Assembly: GCF_002288925.2 (NCBI RefSeq)
Contig: NW_022098001.1
Coordinates: 15,459,044 to 15,523,043, forward strand
Reading direction: 5' to 3'
DNA: 64,000 bases
Source of the DNA: Delphinapterus leucas
Lineage: Eukaryota > Chordata > Mammalia > Artiodactyla > Monodontidae
The position numbers and the translations under genes were made by a program. The notes beneath the pieces were generated by a model. That model was not told the DNA's origin, ran no database searches, and saw only the letters and a program-made list of their open reading frames with translations. Below, piece by piece: positions 58,727 through 64,000 of the stretch; within the stretch, counting starts at the first letter, position 1; each line of letters starts with the position of its first letter.

Positions 58727-59465
58727 AAATGTCAAGCCTGGGAGTTAGAGCCTTGAGAAAGGGCTATTATGTATATTTCAGGCTATAGGCCACATTCTTT
58801 TACGGAGGTGCAGAGCCAGCATGACTAAGCACAGGCAACAGAAGACAAAGGTTAGAGATAAAGGAACACATCCAGTATGTCAGGTTTGTTCTTCTCTGTT
58901 ACACAACCACTGTGCCCAGGGTGATAGGGCATTGTGACTGGTCGTATGCTTAGGTCATCTGCAAGCTCCTGTGGAAGGTAGGACTCCTTGACAAAGGAAA
59001 TGATATGGGAAGTCAAAAATATAACAGGTATCTCTGCACTGTGGTTGATTTTGCAGTATGATCAACCAATATGTATTTTTAAAAGTCGCCATGGGTCCAG
59101 GCTAATTTAACTATTTCATGCATCTTTTCTAGGCCCACTGAGATGCACCAAGACTGACAGAAAAGGAATGTCTGAAGGATGCTCGGTTTTCAAGCACTTA
59201 GATGCTGGGTTTAAGTGTATAATTCTGTGCCTGTACCTTGCTTCTTACTACTTCCTTTTATTTATTACTTTTGAAAAAAAAGAAGCCTTTTTATTTTAGA
59301 ATAACTTTTGATTTACAAACAAGTTGCACAGATAGCATAGGGAGTTCTCATCTACCCTATCACCCAGTTTTCCCTACTGTTAACATCTTACATTACTATG
59401 GTACATTCATCACAACTAAGGAACCAGATTGGTATGTTAGTATTAACTAATGTTCACAGTTTATT

Positions 59466-59483
59466 TGGCCTCCACTAATTTTT
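59466..59483. repeat. Left target-site duplication of the SINE at 59484
   Basis: TGGCCTCCACTAATTTTT, identical to 59656-59673. Confidence 0.95.
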
Positions 59484-59655
59484 TTGTGGCCCCTCCCATT
59501 GCGGAGCACAGGCTCCGGACGCGCAGGCTCAGCGGCCGTGGCTCATGGGTCCAGCCGCTCCGCGGCACGTGGGATCTTCCCGGATCGGGGCACGAACCCG
59601 TGTCCCCTGCATCAGCAGGCAGACCCTCAACCACTGCGCCACCAGGGAAGCCCCC
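59484..59655 (-). mobile_element. CHR-type SINE, shortened at the 3' side
   Basis: On the minus strand: GGGGCTTCCCTGGTGGCGCA, B-box GGTTCGTGCCC, GTGCCGCGGAGCGGCTGGAC, GCTGAGCCTGCGCGTCCGGA, ending GGAGGGGCCACAA. The final segment present in the copies at 47745 and 50301 (GTGAGAGGCCCGCGTAC) is missing. Perfect 18-bp flanking duplication. Confidence 0.95.
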
Positions 59656-59673
59656 TGGCCTCCACTAATTTTT
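59656..59673. repeat. Right target-site duplication of the SINE at 59484
   Basis: TGGCCTCCACTAATTTTT, identical to 59466-59483. Confidence 0.95.
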
Positions 59674-60700
59674 CCTTAACGTACTTTTTCTGTTCTAGGA
59701 TACCATTCAAGATACCACGTTATATTTAGTCATCATGTTTTTTTGGCCCCCTCCTTTGACAGTTTCTCAGGCTTTCCTTAGTTTTGATGACCTTGGCAGT
59801 TTTGAGGCGTGCTGGTCAGGTATTCTGCAAAATGTACCTCAATTTGGGGTTTTCTGATATTTTTCTCATGGTTAGACTGGGGTAATAGATTTTGGGGAGG
59901 AAGACCTCAGAGTTAAAGTGCCATTCTTGTCACATAATATCAAAGGTAAATACTATCAACATGATTTATCACTGTGGATATTAACTTGATCACCTGGCTG
60001 AGGTAGTGTTTGCCAGTAAAGTTATTTTTTCTCCCCCTTCTTACACTCTATTTGGAAGTATGCCACTAAGCACAGGTCACACAAGTTGGGTGTTAAACTT
60101 TACTTTTTTGAGTGGAGGAGTGCCTACATAAATTACTTGGAATTCTTCTGTGTGGGAGATTTGTCTCTTCTCCATTTATTTATTTACTCAATCATTTTTT
60201 TAATGTTAACATGAACCCATGGATATTTATTTTGTTTTGGGTTATAAGCCAGTACTACATTATTTTGTTCTTTAAACTGTTCCAACTTTAACAGTTGGGA
60301 GCTCTTTCAGTTGGCTTCTCTGTCCCTTCACTATGCTCCCGTCCTTTTGTTTCTTAAGCACTTCTTTACTTCTGGCTTTACAGGATACTCCATTCTCATT
60401 TTGTAAATTCTGTCCCAGTCCTAGAATCATCCATTTCTCTAAGGAGTCCTGCTTTCTTTCACTGGAGAATGGTATTAGAAACTGAGATCTGGGAGTTGGT
60501 TGTGCTCATTGATACTGGGTATCATTACTTCTATGCCCTCTTGATGGGTAGAGCTAGGAAATATATGCATGTATGCTCATTTCACTGCCTCCTTTTAGTT
60601 TCTTTTGTTATTGATTTTTTCTCTTTCATCTATGCATGCCTTCACCTTGTCCCACAGTTTGATTCATAATTTGTTTTCTCCTGACTTCCAAATTTGGCTC

Positions 60701-61447
60701 TATTTCTTAGTTATCCTTTTATTAAATTTTCTCCTTGATTCAGTGATTATAATGTAAGAAGTAATGTGTTCAGCTTGACCCAGCTCTTGAAATGGCTACT
60801 CCTCTGCTCTGTCCTTGCAGACTACATGTTCTTCCCAGGACTTACTGGTGACACCAAGATGCTATAGGACAAATAGACAAGGTTTTCTTTCAGGACTCTG
60901 TTTTGAGAAGCTTTTACTGTAATTATATAACTCTGTGTGAAAAAATATATATTCTGCCTGAATATCCATTTTCAATATTCAACAAAGTAATAAAGTAAAT
61001 GTCTTGTGCCAGAAAGTTGGATCAGGTTATAAAAATTTCTAGAATTCTGCTACTGCAAGGGTATAAAACATTCTCTGAAAATTATAGTGTTATTGGGAAG
61101 GAGGATGAGTTTTTTGAAGACATGTATAAAGTAGACCATCTCAGGGTTAGAAGTGGGTATAAGTAATTTTCTGATGATACTTTTTATTCCTTTATTTTTT
61201 TTTATTTTTTAGTTGAATATATTTGACATATAACATTGTACAAATTTAAGGTTTAAATCTTTCTTTTTTTTCCTTCCTTCTCCCCCCCCTTTACTTTTTG
61301 TTTTCTGCTACGAGTAGGGAAAAAGGATTTATGAAAGACTTGAGGGGAATATAAAACACCAAACCATGGTAAACAATGTGTGAGGAAGAAAGTGAGATTT
61401 ATTCCCTGAGAAACTGGATAGAAGGTAAACCCTTGAAGACTGAAGGA
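60701..61447. other. Sequence with a small L1M trace, otherwise unrecognised
   Basis: GTTGAATATATTTGACATAT, AACATTGTACAAATTTAAGG at about 61210-61250 is the antisense of an L1M 3' end. The rest, including 60760-61190 and 61270-61447, matches nothing I can name. Confidence 0.45.
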
Positions 61448-61832
61448 GTTAGCAGTTGCCTTATGTATTGAGGTGCTTCTATGTTGGGTGCATATATATT
61501 TATAATTGTTTTATCTTCTTCTTGGATTGATCCCTTGATTGTTATATAGTGTCCTTCTTTGTCTCTTGTCACATTCTTTATTTTAAAGTCTATTTTACCT
61601 GATATGAGTATTGCTATTCCAGCTTTCTTTTGATTTCCATTTGCATGGAATACCTTTTTCCATCCCCTCACTTTCAGTCTGTATGTGTCCCTAGGTCTGA
61701 AGTGGGTCTTTTGTAGACAGCATATATATGGGTCTTGTTTTTGTATCCATTCAGTGAGCCTGTGTCTTTTGGTTGGAATATTTAATCCATTCACGTTAAG
61801 GTAATTATCGATATGTATGTTCCTATGACCAT
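61448..61832 (-). pseudogene. L1-F ORF2, N-terminal endonuclease fragment
   Basis: The start codon is at 61832-61830, 57 nt after the ORF1 stop. The first residues MVIGTYISIIT are followed by one missing base at about 61795 (TTAACGTG where TTAAACGTG is expected), after which the frame used by the downstream open stretch (61794-61399) takes over with KRHRLTEWIQKQDPYI and FRPRDTYRLKVRGWKK. The endonuclease is cut off before its GDFN and SDH motifs. The last codons of the open frame (after about 61448) are not L1 sequence. Confidence 0.88.
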
Positions 61833-61889
61833 TTTCTTAATTGTTTTGGGTTTGTTTTGTAGGTCCTTTTCTTCTCTTGTGTTTCTCAC

Positions 61890-62795
61890 TTAGAGAAGTT
61901 CCTTTAGCATTTGTTGTAGAGCTGGTTTGATGGTGCTGAATTCTCTTAGCGTTTGCTTGTCTGTAAAGCTTTTGATTTCTCCATCGAATCTGAATGAGAT
62001 CCTTGCTGGGTAGAGTAATCTTGGTTGTAGTTTCTTCCCTTTCATCACTTTAAGTATATCATGCCAGTCCCTTCTGGCTTGTAGAGTTTCTGCTGAGAAA
62101 TCAGCTGTTAACCTTATGGGAGTTCCATTGTATGTTATTTGTCGTTTTTCCCTTGCTGCTTTCAATAATTTTTCTTTGGCTTTAATTTTTGCCAATTTGA
62201 TTAATATGTGCCTCAGCGTGTTTCTCATTGGGTTTATCCTGTATGGGACTCACTGCGCTTCCTGGACTTGGGTGACTATTTCCTTTCCCATGTTAGGGAA
62301 CTTTTCAACTATAATCTCTTCAAATATTTTCTCTGATTCTTTCTCTCTCTCTTCTCCTTCTGGGACCCCTATAATGCGAACGTTGTTGCATTTAATGTTG
62401 TCCCAGAGGTCTCTTAGGCTGTCTTCATTTCTTTTCATTCTTTTTTCTTTATTTTGTTCTACAGCAGTGAATTCCACCATTCTGTCTTCCAGGTCACTTA
62501 TCCATTCTTCTGCCTCAGTAATTCTGCTATTGATTCCTTCTAGTGTATTTTTCATTTCAGTTATTGTATTGTTCATCTCTGTTTGTTTGTTCTTTAATTC
62601 TTCTAGGTCTTTGTTAAACATTTCTTGCATCTTCTCGATCTTTGCCTCCATTCTTTTTTCTAGGTCCTGGATCATCTTCACTATCATTATTCTGAATTCT
62701 TTTTCTGGAAGGTTGCCTATCTCCACTTCATTTAGTTGTTTTTCTGGGGTTTTATCTTGATCCTTCATCTGGTACATAGCCCTCTGCCTTTTCAT
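61890..62795 (-). pseudogene. L1-F ORF1, full length with one in-frame stop
   Basis: The ATG at 62795-62793 (MKRQRAMYQMKDQDKTPEKQ) begins a frame of 302 codons including the stop at 61892-61890, close to the usual ORF1p length. The coiled coil covers roughly residues 35-125, and the RRM start reads NVRIIGVPEGEE. The C-terminal domain is complete (RLTADFSAETLQARRDW, RISFRFDGEIKSF, ending MLKELL). The only visible break is a TGA at codon 182 (62252-62250) in VQEAQ-stop-VPYRINP, where L1-A has an arginine codon, consistent with CGA to TGA. No frameshift was seen, which makes this the best-preserved ORF in the window. Confidence 0.9.
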
Positions 62796-63693
62796 CTTGT
62801 CTGTCTTTCTGTGAATGTGGTTTTTGTTCCACAGGCTGCAGGATTGTAGTTCTTGCTTCTGCTGTCTGCCCTCTGGTGGATGAGGCTATTTAAGGGCTTG
62901 TGTAAGTTTCATGATGGGAGGAACTGGTGGTGGGTAGAGCTGACTGTTGCTCTGGTGGGCAGAGCTCAGTAAAACTTTAATCCGCTTGACTGCTGATGGG
63001 TGGGGCTGGGTTCCCTCCCTGTTGGTTGTTTGGCCTGAGGCAACCCAACACTGGAGCCTACCTGGGCTCTTTGGTGGGACCAATGACAGACACCGGGAGG
63101 CCTCACACCAAGGAGCACCCCTCAGAACCTCTGCCACCAGTGTTCTCATCCACATGGTGAGCCACAGCCACCCCCTGCCTCTGCAAGAGACCCTCCAACA
63201 CTAGCAGGTAGGTCTGGCTCAGTCTCCCCTGGGGTCACTGCTCCTTCCCCTGGGTCCCGATGTGCACACTACTTTGTGTGTGCGCTCCAAGAATGGAGTC
63301 TCTGTTTCCCACCAGTCCTGTTGAAATCCTGCAATCTTATCTCACTAGGCTTCAAAGTCTGATTCTCTGGGAAGTCCTCCTCCCATTGCCAAACCCCCAG
63401 GTTGGGAAGCCTGACGTGGGGCTCAGAACCTTCACTCCAGTTGGTGGACTTCTGTGGTACAAGTGTTCTCCAGTCTGTGAGTCACCCACCCAGCAGTTAT
63501 AGGATTTGATTTTACTCTGACTGCATCCCTAATACCATCTCATTGTGGCTCCTCCTTTGTCTTTGGATGTGGGGTACCCTTTCTGGTGAGCTCCAGTGTC
63601 CTCCTGTTGATGATTGTCCAGCAGCTAGCTGTGACTCTGGTGTTCTCAGAAGAGGGAGTGAGAGCACGTCCTTCTACTCCACCATCTTGGTTC
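62796..63693 (-). promoter_or_regulatory. L1-F 5'UTR of a separate type
   Basis: About 0.9 kb of GC-rich leader. Near its 5' end it reads AGTAGAAGGACGTGCTCTCA, CTCCCTCTTCTGAGAACACC, a start I associate with another artiodactyl/cetacean L1 group. It shares no visible block with the 2-kb leaders of L1-A, C and D. Promoter role inferred from the family. Confidence 0.6.
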
Positions 63694-64000
63694 CTTATCA
63701 GAAATAAACATTTATTTCTTAAAATAAGTGTAAAATTAGTAAACATTAGTATTTATTTATACTGATATTGCTACATTTCCTCAAACTTTTTTTTTTCTAG
63801 AAAAGATATAACTAGAACATGGTTTCTACTCTCATTTATTATTCTTGGTGAAGGCTGGTTTATTTCAGACATTCATTAACTCACTCAGTCATCAGTCATT
63901 TATTGAAGAGGAATGAGCCAGACATCATTCAAGGTTTTGAGGATATAGTTTTATGTCAATTACAGTCCTTATCAACCACCCTTTGAGTCCAAATTTTGGG
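63694..64000. other. AT-rich flank, little recognised
   Basis: The piece CATTTATTGAAGAGGAATGA to GAGGATATAG (about 63895-63960) resembles the left end of the old dispersed repeat at 52230. Nothing else is recognised. Confidence 0.4.

Larger units (their letters stand above)
58083..59090 (-). mobile_element. Possible endogenous-retrovirus LTR remnant, split by a SINE
   Basis: The plus strand has GGAATAACGACTTTATTAGG, which in reverse gives an AATAAAGTCG polyadenylation region, with GTGGACTAGTGTCCCAAAGA nearby, as in LTRs of mammalian endogenous retroviruses. The block resumes after the SINE at 58506-58709 and fades near 59090. No viral gene is visible. Boundaries and family are uncertain. Confidence 0.4.
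59260..60700. mobile_element. Ancient L1M-like block, split by a SINE
   Basis: TACAAACAAGTTGCACAGAT, ATCACCCAGTTTTCCCTACT, GTTAACATCTTACATTACTA, then after the SINE TCTGTTCTAGGATACCATTC, TTTGACAGTTTCTCAGGCTT, GACTGGGGTAATAGATTTTG, GATCACCTGGCTGAGGTAGT and GAGAATGGTATTAGAAACTG. I know this order from an old dispersed mammalian repeat, which I associate with L1M non-coding parts. The exact subfamily and strand are not certain. Confidence 0.55.
61448..63693 (-). mobile_element. L1-F: 5' part of an L1 from a different lineage
   Basis: On the minus strand the 5' end (GGAACCAAGATGGTGGAGTA at about 63693) is followed by a leader of about 0.9 kb that does not resemble those of L1-A, C or D, then ORF1 (62795-61890) and the first 130 or so codons of ORF2. 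L1 homology stops at 61448, within the endonuclease domain just after GGCAA-CTGCTAAC. Having the 5' end but not the 3' end is the reverse of the usual truncation. No target-site duplication was found. Confidence 0.92.

Noticed and set aside
58083..59090. Intact endogenous retrovirus
   Set aside because: Only LTR-like, non-coding sequence is seen. No gag, pol or env frame is present in or near it.

Overview
The window is nuclear DNA of a placental mammal, and it looks like intergenic or intronic sequence that is dominated by retrotransposons. The tRNA-derived SINEs (five copies, all on the minus strand) have the tRNA-like head and middle part I recognise as the cetacean/hippo CHR type. No ruminant-type Bov-B or Bov-tA repeat was noticed. 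A whale or dolphin is therefore the best guess, but this rests on pattern memory and not on a search. I see no exon, cellular gene, processed pseudogene, functional tRNA or CRISPR array that I can support. The only protein-coding material is the decayed ORF1 and ORF2 of LINE-1 (L1) elements.

Layout. 1-9978: two minus-strand L1s in tandem. L1-A (1-5822) has an intact 5' end and runs off the left edge of the window. L1-B (5828-9978) starts abruptly inside ORF2 where L1-A ends, as expected if L1-A inserted into L1-B. 9979-15101: mostly single-copy sequence with scattered MER5A, L2 and MIR fragments. 15102-22552: L1-C, a near-complete plus-strand L1 interrupted by a 100-N gap, with the same 201 bp on both sides of the gap. 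22553-30973: AT-rich sequence with ancient L1M fragments, MIRs, microsatellites and a long CHR-type SINE. 30974-38049: L1-D, a near-complete minus-strand L1 bounded by a 14-bp target-site duplication. 38182-38821: L1-E, a 5'-truncated minus-strand L1 with its own 14-bp duplication. 38822-61447: single-copy sequence with L2, MIR, MLT1-like LTR, another LTR-like remnant, L1M-like blocks, four short CHR-type SINEs and simple repeats. 61448-63693: L1-F, the 5' part of a minus-strand L1 from a different lineage (shorter 5'UTR), with ORF1 open except for one in-frame stop.

How the parts relate. Every L1 copy carries frameshifts, stops or changed catalytic motifs in ORF2, so none looks autonomous. 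The insertion layers can be ordered: L2, L1M and LTR-like remnants are the oldest, L1-A to L1-F came later, and three SINEs sit inside older repeats with clear or probable target-site duplications (L2 at 47.6 kb, the LTR-like block at 58 kb, an L1M-like block at 59 kb). The most practical result is the suspect false duplication at the gap in L1-C. I found no evidence for a new biological system; the other findings concern transposon history, possible secondary structure and candidate regulatory sequence.
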